Assembly: GCA_028752905.1 (NCBI GenBank)
Contig: JAQNBH010000014.1
Location: 33,260,640 to 33,324,639 of the forward strand
DNA: 64,000 nucleotides
Origin: Cladorhizidae sp. MBARI D1340-BT2
Lineage: Eukaryota > Porifera > Demospongiae > Poecilosclerida > Cladorhizidae
Direction of reading: 5' to 3'
The translations under genes were made by a program, and so were the position numbers. Positions 1 through 13,500 of this stretch are shown one piece after another. Numbering within the stretch: the first letter of the stretch is position 1; each line of letters begins with the position of its first letter. The notes under the pieces are model-generated. The model was not told where the DNA came from and did not search any database. It saw only the letters and a program-made list of their open reading frames with translations.

Positions 1-423
1 TGACTGCATGTTTGTGGTATGAGGTCATAGCCTGACTGCATGTTTGTGGTATGAGGTCATAGCCTGACTGCATGTTTGTGGTATGAGGTCATAGCCTGAC
101 TGCATGTTTGTGGTATGAGGTCATAGCCTGACTGCATGTTTGTGGTATGAGGTCATAGCCTGACTGCATGTTTGTGGTATGAGGTCATAGCCTGACTGCA
201 TGTTTGTGGTATGATGTTTGTGGTATGAGATCATAGCCTGACTGCATGTTTGTGGTATGAGGTCATAGCCTGACTGCATGTTTGTGGCATGAGATCATAG
301 CCTGACTGCATGTTTGTGGTATGAGGTCATAGCCTGACTGCATGTTTGTGCATGAGGTCATAGCCTGACTGCATGTTTGTGCATGAGGTCATAGCCTGAC
401 TGCATGTTTGTGGTATGAGATCA
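1..423. repeat. 32-bp minisatellite at left window edge
   Basis: About 13 copies of a 32-bp unit beginning tgactgcatgtttgtggtat. A few units carry short deletions or a ggt/aga change. The array starts outside the window. Confidence 0.95.
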
Positions 424-1560
424 GGATATCAAGAGGATATCCTGTCATTGACTAGAGCATTCTAAGTTGGACCTCTGCACGCTTAACAAGCAAGTTGGTC
501 ATTGCAATGATAGACATCATTCCTTTGAATACTCCAAAATGGCTCAACCCATTCCAGTGGGGGTATCTTTGATGGCAATGTCAGCATCCGAACACAATCC
601 CTGCACTCCACAAGCTGCAGAATTGGAACCAGGCCATTCTTAACCCTCTGTCTTCCCACCACCCCCACTGTCCACACCCCCTTCTTTACCCTCCCCATAA
701 CGTAGCTATAAGAACAAAATTGTTTTCTTAAAAACAAACACTGACGTGTTAAAATTAACAAGACTGTACCCTTGCTGACCACATGATCCATTACCTGATA
801 TGCATAATAATTATTAATATATTGGTGCACATGGTTCTATATGGTTAAGGATCATCTAACTAGGTGTGGTCAACATGGGTACACCTTTTTTGTCAATCCC
901 CCCGCAAACTCGGACATTGACCACCAAAAATATATAAATGAGTTAAGACACCAGATTTTTTTACCTGCACATGCCCAGTAGACTGCTGCATCATATTTAC
1001 TTTGGGTTTTTATGGCAAAGTGAAAATTACCGTAAAAAGGCTGGCGATCACAACTTGCATTATGGACGGCCGTTACTCGTGTTTCTGGAAGCCCTTCTGT
1101 GAAGAAAAGCTGCACAGGTACATATTGAGAGGATTGCCCCTGAGTGGATATCTTTGCTATAGGTCTAGTGTTGACAGGGTGTGGCAGTGCCACAGAGCCT
1201 CCAGTTTCCTTGCCTCAGGGGACCCGACTATTATGCCAAACTGCAGCTCATTGAAATCTCATTCTTATGATCTGAACAGTTTGAAAAAAGGTATTCTTAA
1301 AAATAAGTCTTATTGATTAAAATGACTTTCAACTCTCTCTCGACAATCCAGCCAAAACTTCGAGAGAGTAAATTTCAAGTTGATGATTGAGAAAATCAGT
1401 GTATTCGGTAGACAACACCTCATCACCTTCCATTACCTCACCTCCAACTTCAAAGAGCAAAAGTTATCTGGTGATCATTGTAATTAACTTTAAACCTCCT
1501 CCCACTGCAATATTCTTTGCATCCAATTAGTCCTCAAAAAACATAATTCTTTGAATAGAG
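424..1560. other. Non-repetitive stretch without an assignable gene
   Basis: Contains one small inverted-repeat element (766-882). Short open frames occur on both strands (minus 483-830 and 870-1193, plus 1002-1316), but none matches a family I recognise and none is bounded by convincing splice sites. It may be intron of CFAP70, whose last exon found here lies at 4548, or old transposon sequence. Confidence 0.5.
766..882. mobile_element. Small inverted-repeat element (MITE-like), copy 1
   Basis: The left end reads gtacccttgctgaccacatg and the right end is its approximate reverse complement, ending catgggtac. The same terminal motif, with an internal 'accctttacc' block, recurs near 14909-14995 and 15856-15990, so this looks like one non-autonomous family. 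The arms are imperfect and no clear target duplication is visible. Confidence 0.45.
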
Positions 1561-1570
1561 ACGCACTTAG

Positions 1571-2734
1571 TTGCAACAACCCTCGCAACTCTCTAGTAAC
1601 CACGCCTCAGTTACAAAACCCTCGCAACTCTACTAGTAGCCAAACCTCAGTTGCAACAACCCTTGCAACTCTATTAGTAGCCATCAGTTACAAAAACCCT
1701 TGCAACTCTATTAGTAGCCATCAGTTACAAAAACCCTTGCAACTCTATTAGTAGCCATCAGTTACAACAACCCTTGCAACTCTATTAGTAGCCATCAGTT
1801 ACAAAAACCCTTGCAACTCTATTAGTAGCCATCAGTTACAACAACCCTTGCAACTCTATTAGTAGCCATCAGTTACAAAAACCCTTGCAACTCTATTAGT
1901 AGCCATCAGTTACAAAAACCCTTGCAACTCTATTAGTAGCCATCAGTTACAAAAACCCTTGCAACTCTATTAGTAGCCATCAGTTACAAAAACCCTTGCA
2001 ACTCTATTAGAGCCATCAGTTGCAACAACCCTTGCAACTCTATTAGTAGCCATCAGTTACAACAACCCTTGCAACTCTATTAGTAGCCATCAGTTGCAAC
2101 AACCCTTGCAACTCTATTAGTAGCCATCAGTTACAAAAACCCTTGCAACTCTATTAGTAGCCATCAGTTACAAAAATCCTTGCAACTCTATTAGTAGCCA
2201 TCAGTTACAAAAACCCTTGCAACTCTATTAGTAGCCATCAGTTACAAAAACCCTTGCAACTCTATTAGTAGCCATCAGTTACAAAAACCCTTGCAACTCT
2301 ATTAGTAGCCATCAGTTACAAAAACCCTTGCAACTCTATTAGTAGCCATCAGTTACAAAAACCCTTGCAACTCTATTAGTAGCCATCAGTTACAAAAACC
2401 CTTGCAACTCTATTAGTAGCCATCAGTTACAAAAACCTTTGCAACTCTATTAGTAGCCATCAGTTACCAAAAACCTTGCAACTCTATTAGTAGCCATCAG
2501 TTACAAAAACCCTTGCAACTCTATTAGTAGCCATCAGTTACAAAAACCCTTGCAACTCTATTAGTAGCCATCAGTTACAAAAACCCTTGCAACTCTATTA
2601 GTAGCCATCAGTTACAAAAACCCTTGCAACTCTATTAGTAGCCATCAGTTACAAAAACCCTTGCAACTCTATTAGTAGCCATCAGTTACAAAAACCCTTG
2701 CAACTCTATTAGTAGCCATCAGTTGCAACAACCT
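1571..2734. repeat. 37-bp minisatellite
   Basis: About 31 copies of a 37-bp unit (agttacaaaaacccttgcaa plus ctctattagtagccatc). The first few units are diverged (tcgcaactct); later ones are nearly identical, so the array grew recently from its right part. Confidence 0.95.
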
Positions 2735-3750
2735 GGCCAAAGCTATATCAGCCAAAGCTATGTCAGACTAGTTCAAAGGCCAGCACAGAAATCCATCCAG
2801 AAATGCCTCTTTTCTCAAAGGTGAAGGGATTCCAGAGTGTGTCCCAGTAGGTGCAGGCAGCTCCTTCCTCAGCAGAAGAGCTTCCAAAAACAGCAGCAGG
2901 TCGGAGAGAAAGAGACACCATAGATGGCAATTATAATCATTAGCCATTTTCCCAACAAAAATTGTTGTAGACCTGTTGAACCACTTACAAAATAGTAACC
3001 ATCCTTCATAGTTACCACAGGCACCCAGGTTCTTAAACTAATTTTAGTCTCCACAATTCTTGTTAGAGAATATTTTTGATTGGATCTCGTACTATCTATT
3101 AACTCCATGAGCTGCCAGGCTGGGCATCTTATTATAGGCTGCACACCAGTTATATGCTCCATGCAATACAGGCAAGAGATCACCTTATCTCCATCAGGTG
3201 ACAATATCTATTGTTGTGTGGCTATCTCTCATCTTCTAGAGTTCCATCTTACTTCCGTTCCAGGCTCCACCCTGTAACTACTCCTCATCAGCCTCGACAC
3301 CCACAACATTTAATTACCCTTTCATTGGTTGCTCTCTAGATGATTCTCTCCACCCCCTCCGCCCTCCCATAAGTAGATTCCTTACCAATCCGTTGAAGTC
3401 ATATGTTTTTCCTGACCACCTCTCGCTATGCATTTGTTGCTAGCAGTGGCATATCACTTGGTAGTTACACAACAAGTGCATCACAAAGACTTGCTGCCTA
3501 TGTATAGTAGAGCTGAACTCTCTCTTTCTAGCAAAGTGTAGAAGTTCTTGTCAGCATCTGATCTTCCCTTCATACTCCAACAATACTGTCAGTGAAGCTA
3601 TGCTGTAAGCCACCATTGTTAGTGTGCTCCTCATCCTCTGGGAAAGCTCTTTTGAAGGATTTATTAATGCATGCTGGAAAGCCCATGGGAGCACCCTTCA
3701 ATACTCAGAACATTCATGTGGCCCTCTGTGCAACCCACATCCCCGTTATG
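2735..3750. other. Non-repetitive stretch, unassigned
   Basis: A minus-strand open frame (2869-3204), continued in another frame to about 2740, has protein-like composition, but I could not match it to a family or to the missing 3' part of CFAP70. Possibly a decayed transposon or an unrecognised exon. Confidence 0.4.
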
Positions 3751-4480
3751 TAAATAGATATCTGGGTGTGCACCAGGAAGAACTTAGTATCCAGGAAGAA
3801 CGTGTGTGTGTATGTGTGCACTGCATGTGTGTGCGCAAGTGTGTGTAGAGATATCTGGGTGTCTACCAGAAGAATCTGGTATCCAGGAAGAACATAGTCC
3901 CCAGGAAGAACGTGTGTGTGTGTGTGTGTATGTGTGCACTGCATATGTGTGTGTGCACATGTGTGTAGAGATATCTGGGTGTCTACCAGAAGAATCTGGT
4001 ATCCAGGAAGAACATAGTCCCCAGGAAGAACGTGTGTGTGTGTGTGTGTATGTGTGCACTGCATATGTGTGTGTGCACATGTGTGTAGAGATATCTGGGT
4101 GTCTACCAGAAGAATCTGGTATCCAGGAAGAACATAGTCCCCAGGAAGAACGTGTGTGTGTGTGTGTGTATGTGTGCACTGCATATGTGTGTGTGCACAT
4201 GTGTGTAGAGATATCTGGGTGTCTACCAGAAGAATCTGGTATCCAGGAAGAACATAGTCCCCAGGAAGAACGTGTGTGTGTGTGTGTGTATGTGTGCACT
4301 GCATATGTGTGTGTGCACATGTGTGTAGAGATATCTGGGTGTCTACCAGAAGAATCTGGTATCCAGGAAGAACGTGTGTCCATGTGTGATGTGTGTCTGT
4401 GTGTGGGTATGTGTATGTGTGTGTGGGGGGGGGGGTTATGTGTGTGTGTGTGTGGGTGTGTGTGTGTGTGTAGAGTACAA
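3751..4480. repeat. 120-bp tandem repeat with embedded (GT)n
   Basis: Four consecutive 120-bp units are identical (for example 3901-4020 and 4021-4140), each with a gtgtgt tract; diverged units flank them. A pure GT-rich tail runs to about 4470. Because 120 is a multiple of three, the array stays open in several frames on both strands; I do not regard those frames as genes. Confidence 0.95.
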
Positions 4481-4547
4481 TCTACTGAGCTTCCACAGCC
4501 ACAACATTCACACACCAGTTAGGGTTAACGCACTCCTTACCATTCAC

Positions 4548-7500
4548 CTGCATCCCCCATAGCTTCTCCCTCCAGCCCTGGCCCTCGTTCCTCGCTCTGC
4601 TCCCCACTTGCACAGAGGTCCCTGTATTCCCCCACCAGCTGTGCGGCCAGTGTGGCGGCATGCTGCTGGAACTCCAACACCACACGCTCCACCCCTCCCT
4701 CCCAGAAGGGAAAAGAGGAACGAGAGGGGATATACGCCTTCACCCTGTCATTAGGAATCATTAACAAAATTATTAAACGTACAAGTTAAACTCAACAGTC
4801 TCTATATATATTGGAATAAAAACGAAGAAAATAATCATTTTTGTATGTTTTTATATGTAAGACAATATTAGTCAAGAACACAAGATCACAGAATGCATTA
4901 CAAATCCATCCAGGTAGTATGTAGATACCTTTTGCTGACCCATTCACATGCCATAAAAGTCCATGTATGATGATATTCAAGGCCACATTACAGTTGGTGT
5001 TCGTGGACTTGCTTTGTTGCTTGCTATTAAGTTATCATTAAGGGGCGTCTACATATGTGTAGCATACACGGGCATATTCATACTTACTTTCTCTTAATCC
5101 ATGCAGTGTGTTTTGTTATAGATAAAATTCTTCTTAGTTTCATATACATGTATGATATATTTTTTGTATGCTATCATGCATAACAGCTGACAGTATAATT
5201 ATTTGCTATGGTCAAAAGATGTCCAAAGTGAGATGTCAGGCAAGAGCATACACGTGCATATATAGTCTGCCAAGACCATGTGCTTTAAAAGGATACTGTA
5301 GTTTTCATTGATGTTAGCTGCCAGCTTGCACGTCTTAGTTACGACCACTTTACATCTTAGCTGGCAGCTATACATGTCTTAGTTACGACTCAGTACACAC
5401 CCTCAAATAGTACGCACCCTCAAATAGTACACACCCTCAAATAGTACGCACCCTCAAATAGTACACACCCTCAAATAGTACACACCCTCAAATAGTATGC
5501 ACCTTCAAATATTACACACCACACACAAGCTGGTGGGCAGCACATAAAATGGAATGAGATTATAACCTCACTCACATACTTACCTGGTGGCAAGAACTGA
5601 AGTGGATCTCTTAGGAATAAGTGGTTTGTTTAGCTGCACTTCGAGGTAGACGTATGTCTGTGCCTCCTCAAATGCACACGCCTCACTCTTCACCCCCTCC
5701 CCAAGACCTTGGCCATCATCCATGGATCCAGCTACACCTTCTGCTTGGATCTTGGTCACAGAAGAAGAAGGCTTTATCGGAGGCTGCTTCTTGGAGAGGA
5801 CATCTTCTGTGTCCATGGGTGGGGACAGGGCACTAGGTGGAGCATTGCCGGTCTAAAGAGGAGAGGCATGGTACCTTGTAAAGACTGCAAGGCATGGAGT
5901 GGTAAGCAAAGTGTCGTGGAGAGGATTAAAAGCTGTTTTTGTTTGAAACCTTGTAATATATATTTGACATTGCTCCACTACCACTAAAGGCCTAATACAG
6001 TACTGACCTGTACATTATTGATGTCATCATGTTGTAAGGCTTGGATTATGATGTGGGAGATATTCTTTACAGATACTGAACTGCTGCAAGGTTGAGACGA
6101 AAATCCATTCGGATACTCTCAAGATTCACCGAGATTATCATTTCCAGTTTAGCAAACCAGTTTTATTATGTACCACACCTCCACAGCTAGAGCATGCTGA
6201 GGAGTTGAGTAGCTATGTCAGAATGGAATCCATCATCCTTCCCTGTGCATGCAGTCTCACTTGCCTGTGCGGCCAGTTTGCTTCCCTTTAACTTCAAATC
6301 TGCTGCAGTTTTCTCCATCTTTCTCTTTACTGCAATGACTATTCTCAGTCGACATAAGGCCGCTTCATTTAAGGCAGGTGACCCGGCATATTTTCTTGGC
6401 AGGTGAAAGTTCAGTGCATGGATAGGTGCATAGATAGATAGATATGCCATGCACATCAATACCAAGTTTTTCATCCAACCCCTCACTAATGGCTCACTTT
6501 CCTTTGCCAATAAAGACAGATGCTCTGTCACTAAGTAGTTATGGGGTGGAAAAAGTGTGTGTGTGTGTGTGTATGTGTATGTGTGTAGGAGGGAGGGGTC
6601 TCAATACCACCACCCCATGACTTTTAACCCCTCCCCTCCACCCCCTCTCTCTCACTTTTTCCCTATCACTTCATTTCCTCAGGGACTGGATATTCTATCA
6701 TCTTTGCCCATCACATCCACTACTCACAAAAAAACTATTTTTACAACCAGCAGAGTCATCCAACACATGTGAATGAGTATATGCACATGTCTGTGTGTGG
6801 GGGTATACCTTGGTTAGCAACACATGTGAATGTGTGTATGCACATGTCTGTGTGTGGGGTGTACCTTGGTTTGCAACACATGTGAATGTGTGTATGCACA
6901 TGTCTGTGTGTGGGAGTATACCTTGGTTTGCAACACATGTGAATGTGTGTATGCACATGTGAATGTGTGTATGCACATGTCTGTGTGTGGGTTGGTTTGC
7001 AACACATGTGAATGTGTGTATGCACATGTCTGTGTGTGGGAGTATACCTTGGTTTGCAACACATGTGAATGTGTGCATGCACATGTCTGTGTGTGGGGGT
7101 ATACCTTGGTTTGCAACACATGTGAATGTGTGTATGCACATGTCTGTGTGTGTGGGTGTTACATGTATACCTGGTTTGCAACACATGTGAATGTGTGTAT
7201 GCACATGTGAATGTGTGTATGCACATGTCTGTGTGGGGGTGTATACCTGGTTTGCAACACATGTGAATGCATGATGTATGCACATGTTTATGCGTGGGTG
7301 TATACCTTAGCCAGAACCTCTGCTTCACTATAGGCATAGAGTGGAAATGCCCCACAAATGGTACTGATTCCCGGGTATAGGAGAGGTGAGAGGTCAATGT
7401 ACGCCACTGCATGGTAAGACAAGATGGGCTCTATATCAACAGCTTTCCTGCCTGCTCGATTAGTTCCTGTGGCAGTTGCAGTGGGAGGCAGTGAGAACCT

Positions 7501-10500
7501 TCCCACTTCTAGGGGCCATATGCTGCACTGGGATAGCTGTATGTATGTGGGTGTGAAAGGTGGAGGGAGGGTGGGAGGATGGAGAGAAGAGGAAAGGGAG
7601 GGAGGATGAAAGGAGGGTTGAGCACATGACTGAGAGGCATCAGAAAGGGGGAACGAAGGAGATATAGACACACAGCCAGCAGAGAGAGGATGGGGGGGGG
7701 GGGGGGGGGAGGAGGAGTTAATCATCCAGGAATTTTCCAGGCCAGCTAGCTTGGTCTTTCTCATGGAAGTGATAACATAAAGTAACGTGCTTGAAATAAA
7801 CTAGCTAACATGTGTCTAAAAAGTCACATGACCTACACATGATCCAAGGCATATCAGAAACACCACACCAGATGGTGATGGGTGTGGTTTCACATGCAAA
7901 TTCTGGAGAGACCAGGCAGCCCTGCCCTACATCCTGCGGCAGGGCTACATCATGTGGCCCTGCCCTACATCCTGTAGCCCTGCCCTACATCCTGTTGAAA
8001 TGCTGTCCTAGCAGTTCTTGCCCTCAGCTTTCTTGTGTGGCTAGGCTGCAGTACTTTTGCTGGGTACTAGTAAGTAAAAGTCATTTCTGTACATCACTAC
8101 AGCATTCCCCCCTGAGTCAGCCCCTCCTTGCTGAGGTCAGTGATGGCATGCTTATGACACTCCACCCTGAGTCAGCCCCTCCTTGCTGAGGTCAGTGATG
8201 GGATGATATGATACTCCACCCTGAGTCAGCCCCTCCTTGCTGAGGTCATGCTATGACACTCCACCCTGAGTCAGCCCCTCCTTGCTGAGGTCAGTGATGG
8301 GATGATATGATACTCCACCCTGAGTCAGCCCCTCCTTGCTGAGGTCATGCTATGACACTCCACCCTGAGTCAGCCCCTCCTTGCTGAGGTCATGCTATGA
8401 CACTCCACCCTGAGTCAGCCCCTATTTGCTGAGGTCAGTCATGCCATATGCTATGACACTCCACCCTGAGTCAGCCCCTCCTTGCTGAGGTCAGTGATGC
8501 CATATGCTATGACACTCCACCCTGAGTCAGCCCCTCCTTGCTGAGGTCAGTCATGCCATATGCTATGACACTCCACCCTGAGTCAGCCCCTCCTTGCTGA
8601 GGTCAGTCATGCCATATGCTATGACACTCCACCCTGAGTCAGCCCCTCCTTGCTGAGGTCAGTCATGCCATATGCTATGACACTCCACCCTGAGTCAGCC
8701 CCTCCTTGCTGAGGTCAGTCATGCTATATGCTGTGACACTCCACCCTGAGTCAGCCCCTCCTTGCTGAGGTCAGTCATGCCATATGCTATGACACTCCAC
8801 CCTGAGTCAGCCCCTCCTTGCTGAGGTCAGTCATGCTATATGCTGTGACACTCCACCCTGAGTCAGCCCCTCCTTGCTGAGGTCAGTCATGCCATATGCT
8901 ATGACACTCCACCCTGAGTTAGCCCCTCCTTGCTGAGGTCAGTCATGCCATATGCTATGACACTCCACCCTGAGTCAGCCCCTCCTTGCTGAGGTCAGTC
9001 ATGCTATATGCTGTGACACTCCACCCTGAGTCAGCCCCTCCTTGCTGAGGTCAGTCATGCCATATGCTATGACACTCCACCCTGAGTCAGCCCCTCCTTG
9101 CTGAGGTCAGTCATGCTATATGCTGTGACACTCCACCCTGAGTCAGCCCCTCCTTGCTGAGGTCAGTCATGCCATATGCTATGACACTCCACCCTGAGTC
9201 AGCCCCTCCTTGCTGAGGTCAGTGATGCCATGCAAACTGATGAAAGCGAGAAATGAAAACAAATAATAATTGAGTGAGTGAGTGCAGTCAGAGATTCCCG
9301 CAGATATGTGTCAGGTTTTCTGTACAGAGAGAAGGGATTCAGATGAGAGAGCAACAGTAAAACTACCATACCTGTGCAATAAAGGCTCTGTTGACATCTG
9401 TACTGAGCCAAGTCCTCTGCAGACTGTTCCAACTCACTCTAGGATTGTCTGTCTCCACTTCCTCTCTCCACTCCACTTCACTCCTCCTGTGATAAATGCC
9501 CACCTCCTCCTCAAGCGGACGTGATTCTATCCTTGCCGCCTTGGCTGCCTCTGGCGCTAGTATAGTTCCAGGCCATCGCCAGTGGGTGGGGATGGAGGTG
9601 CCGTCTTTAGAGGGAGGAAATTGGAGCAGCCCCTGGGTAAATATAAGTCTGGTCGTGGGGGAGGAGGAGGCGGGGACAGGAAAGGAGGCAGTGAAGGTGA
9701 AGGGGAAAGCACCAGGGATCCAGGAGTCGGGGAGGGATTGCAGAGAACGAAGACGCAGTGATAGCACATTGCTACAAGGAAGTGTGTGCATGTGTGTGTG
9801 TATGTGTATGTGTGTGTGTATGTGTGTGTGTAGCATGCATGTAAGCTTCTTCATGTGCAGTGCAATAATATATTGTTGATGATGGCGATGAGAGGTGGTG
9901 ATGTGGTGATGAAGGTGATGATGACTAGTGGGGGTGTTGGTGTTGATGGTTGTGATGATATGGGATGGTGAACCAACGCTTGAACGGAAGCTGCTTTGAG
10001 CTATTTCACTAATATAAGTTAGCCAGCTGTTAGCTACCAGTAGATAGCTCAACAATGTTTAATGATTATTTGAGGGGGGGGGGGATCCTTTGAAAAGCCA
10101 CTAATGAGCGACAATCTTTCTCATTTTTCAGAAAATTTATGAACTCGAAAAATATCCGCAATGAAAAATTAATAGTTATGAGTCTGGTAGATGTAGATTC
10201 AGTCATGCTACGATGCACATACGTATTTATACACATGGAACTAGCTTAAAACCAGTAAATTGTTACGAGCATGGTTTGTCTTGATGAACTCGCAGAACCT
10301 GTTTCTAAGTGTTCGTACAAGCTAGTGCTTCATTTCTGCATCCGTGGGTGCTGTAATCACAAACAAACCCAATTATCCCAGGGGCTCCTCTGCTAGTATA
10401 CAAGAAGCTGGACTCGAAAGATTGAGAAAGCTACTTATTCTGAGAGCTCTTGCTAAGACACCGTCACCGTGGGGAACTGTATGTTAAATTTACAATTCAG

Positions 10501-13500
10501 CTTTAGAGCATAGCCTGAAGCTCACCTAATACTCGTGCATATGATACACTCACTGTAAGCACACTAATAGTGCTTTCTCATGCATATTGATACACTCACT
10601 GTAAGCACTCCTAATAGTGCTTTCTCCTGCATATTGATACACGCACTGTAGTATTTTCCTACATGTGCGATGTTAGACACGCCACTAATGGTTATTTAAC
10701 GCTCGCTCTCCGCACATGCATGTAGTCATTAATTATGGCAAGACAGCTGAAGCATGTTCAGGATGACAGAACAGTTAAGGAATTAATTGACAGCAATGAA
10801 GCTATAAATAAATACTGTCAAGAAAACTAGGAGAGACTGGAATGTGTGGTATAGATGTTGTCAATCTACAGACCGACCATTATATGTATAATAATATGCT
10901 TGTCTGTGTGTGGGTGGATGTCACACTACTGAGCATGTCCAGGGCAACATGTAACAACTGTCAAAAATGCTGCAGGTCCAAGATAGAAGCAAGTATCATT
11001 ATGTATGGGAAAGAGAGAGAATAGCAGCAGATGAGGAAGGAAATGTATGGAGATAGCTGAACAGTGCTAGAAGCTTTGTTATTCTTGTTGAGCCTAGTAC
11101 AGACATCCAGCAGCAGTGCTAGAAGCTTGTTGAGCCTAGTACAGATGTCCAGCAGCTGTGCTAGAAGCTTGTTGAGCCTAGTACAGATGTCCAGCAGCTG
11201 TGCTAGAAGCTTGTTGAGCCTAGTACAGACATCCAGCAGCAGTGCTAGAAGCTTGTTGAGCCTAGTACAGACATCCAGTAGCAGTGCTAGAAGCTTGTTG
11301 AGCCTAGTACAGATGTCCAGCAGCTGTGCTAGAAGCTTGTTGAGCCTAGTACAGATGTCCAGCAGCTGTGCTAGAAGCTTGTTGAGCCTAGTACAGATGT
11401 CCAGCAGCTGTGCTAGAAGCTTGTTGAGCCTAGTACAGACATCCAGCAGCAGTGCTAGAAGCTTGTTGAGCCTAGTACAGATGTCCAGCAGCAGTGCTAG
11501 AAGCTTGTTGAGCCTAGTACAGATGTCCAGCAGCAGTGCTAGAAGCTTGTTGAGCCTAGTACAGATGTCCAGCAGCAGTGCTAGAAGCTTGTTGAGCCTA
11601 GTACAGATGTCCAGCAGCTGTGCTAGAAGCTTGTTGAGCCTAGTACAGATGTCCAGCAGCAGTGCTAGAAGCTTGTTGAGCCTAGTACAGATGTCCAGCA
11701 GCAGTGCTAGAAGCTTGTTGAGCCTAGTACAGATGTCCAGCAGCAGTGCTAGAAGCTTGTTGAGCCTAGTACAGATGTCCAGCAGCAGTGCTAGAAGCTT
11801 GTTGAGCCTAGTACAGATGTCCAGCAGCAGTGCTAGAAGCTTGTTGAGCCTAGTACAGATGTCCAGCAGCTGTGCTAGAAGCTTGTTGAGCCTAGTACAG
11901 ATGTCCAGCAGCAGTGCTAGAAGCTTGTTGAGCCTAGTACAGATGTCCAGCAGCAGTGCTAGAAGCTTGTTGAGCCTAGTACAGATGTCCAGCAGCAGTG
12001 CTAGAAGCTTGTTGAGCCTAGTACAGATGTCCAGCAGCTGTGCTAGAAGCTTGTTGAGCCTAGTACAGATGTCCAGCAGCAGTGCTAGAAGCTTGTTGAG
12101 CCTAGTACAGATGTCCAGCAGCAGTTAGAAGCTTGTTGAGCCTAGTACAGATGTCCAGCAGCTGTGCTAGAAGCTTGTTGAGCCTAGTACAGATGTCCAG
12201 CAGCAGTTAGAAGCTTGTTGAGCCTAGTACAGATGTCCAGCAGCAGTGCTAGAAGAACCAAAAAGCTGGTTTAAAGCTAAATCTTAAAGCACATGTAAAC
12301 CATATGAGTCAGCTGAGAGTAATCGTTATAAGTACAATAATCTTGATAGTGCTGAAGAATCATGATATTTGCATACGTAATGGTGGGAGTGGCAAAAACA
12401 GCATGAGGCATCCCCGATTACAATTGCTATATTACAAGTGGTGTTCATGCTATCACATGTTAATACATGCTATCACATGGTAATACATGCTATCACATGT
12501 TAATACATTCTATCACATGGTAATACATGCTATCACATGTTTAATACATGCTATAAAATGGTAATACATGCTATCACACGATAATACATTGGTAATACAT
12601 GCTATCACACGTTAATACATGCTATCACACGGTAATACATGCTATTACACGGTAATACATGCTATTACATGGTAATACATGCTATCACATGGTAATACCA
12701 AAAATATAATAATGCTATTACATGGTAATGCATGCTGTCACATGGTAACACATGCTATCACATGTTAATACATGTTCTCACATGTTAGCTATCACAAATA
12801 CATGCTATCACATTGCTATCACATGGTAATACTTGCTATCTCATGGGTAATACATGCTGTCACATGGTTATCACATGTTAACACATGCTATCACATGTTC
12901 TCACATGTTAGCTATCACAAATACATGGTAATACATGCTATCACATGGTAATAAATGCTATCTCATGGTAATACCTGCTATCACATGGTAATACATGCTA
13001 TCACATGGTAATACCATTCTGTACTTGATGACCAAATATATAATATTGATTATCACATAAATGTAGTTTTGCATGCTTATTAGCGACAAATTAAAGAGCA
13101 ATAATACTTCTCCCCCCCCCCCCCCCCTGCAATTGGGGTAATTGCATTCTGATAGGCTAATAATTATACCAATAGCCACAGGATGTGGTCGAAATGTCAA
13201 GAGAATACAATTTCAAGTTGATTATTAAGAGGGTTATTGTAGTGGTATATATTTAATATGATTTAGGGAGTGGTATATATTTAATATAGGATGTGATTTA
13301 GGGAGAGGTATATATTTAATATAGGATGTGCTTTAGGGAGTGGTATATATTTAATATAGGATGTGATTTAGGGAGAGGTAAATACTTAATATAGGATGTG
13401 ATTTAGGGAGTGGTATATATTTAATATAGGATGTGCTTTAGGGAGTGGTATATATTTAATATAGGATGTGATTTAGGGAGTAGAGGTATATATTTAATAT

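Noticed and set aside
870..1316. Possible missing 3' exons of CFAP70 in the first 4.5 kb
   Set aside because: None of the frames there contains TPR-like sequence or the family's conserved block after RVKAYIPSR; the TPR exons are more likely outside the window.
3714..4522. Cys/Val-rich and His/Thr-rich frames of about 200-240 codons
   Set aside because: Translations of the GT-rich 120-bp repeat on both strands.
11064..12128. 354-codon plus-strand open frame with a 14-residue repeat
   Set aside because: It is the translation of the 42-bp minisatellite; the period is a multiple of three, so frames without a stop in one unit stay open. No non-repeat domain at either end.
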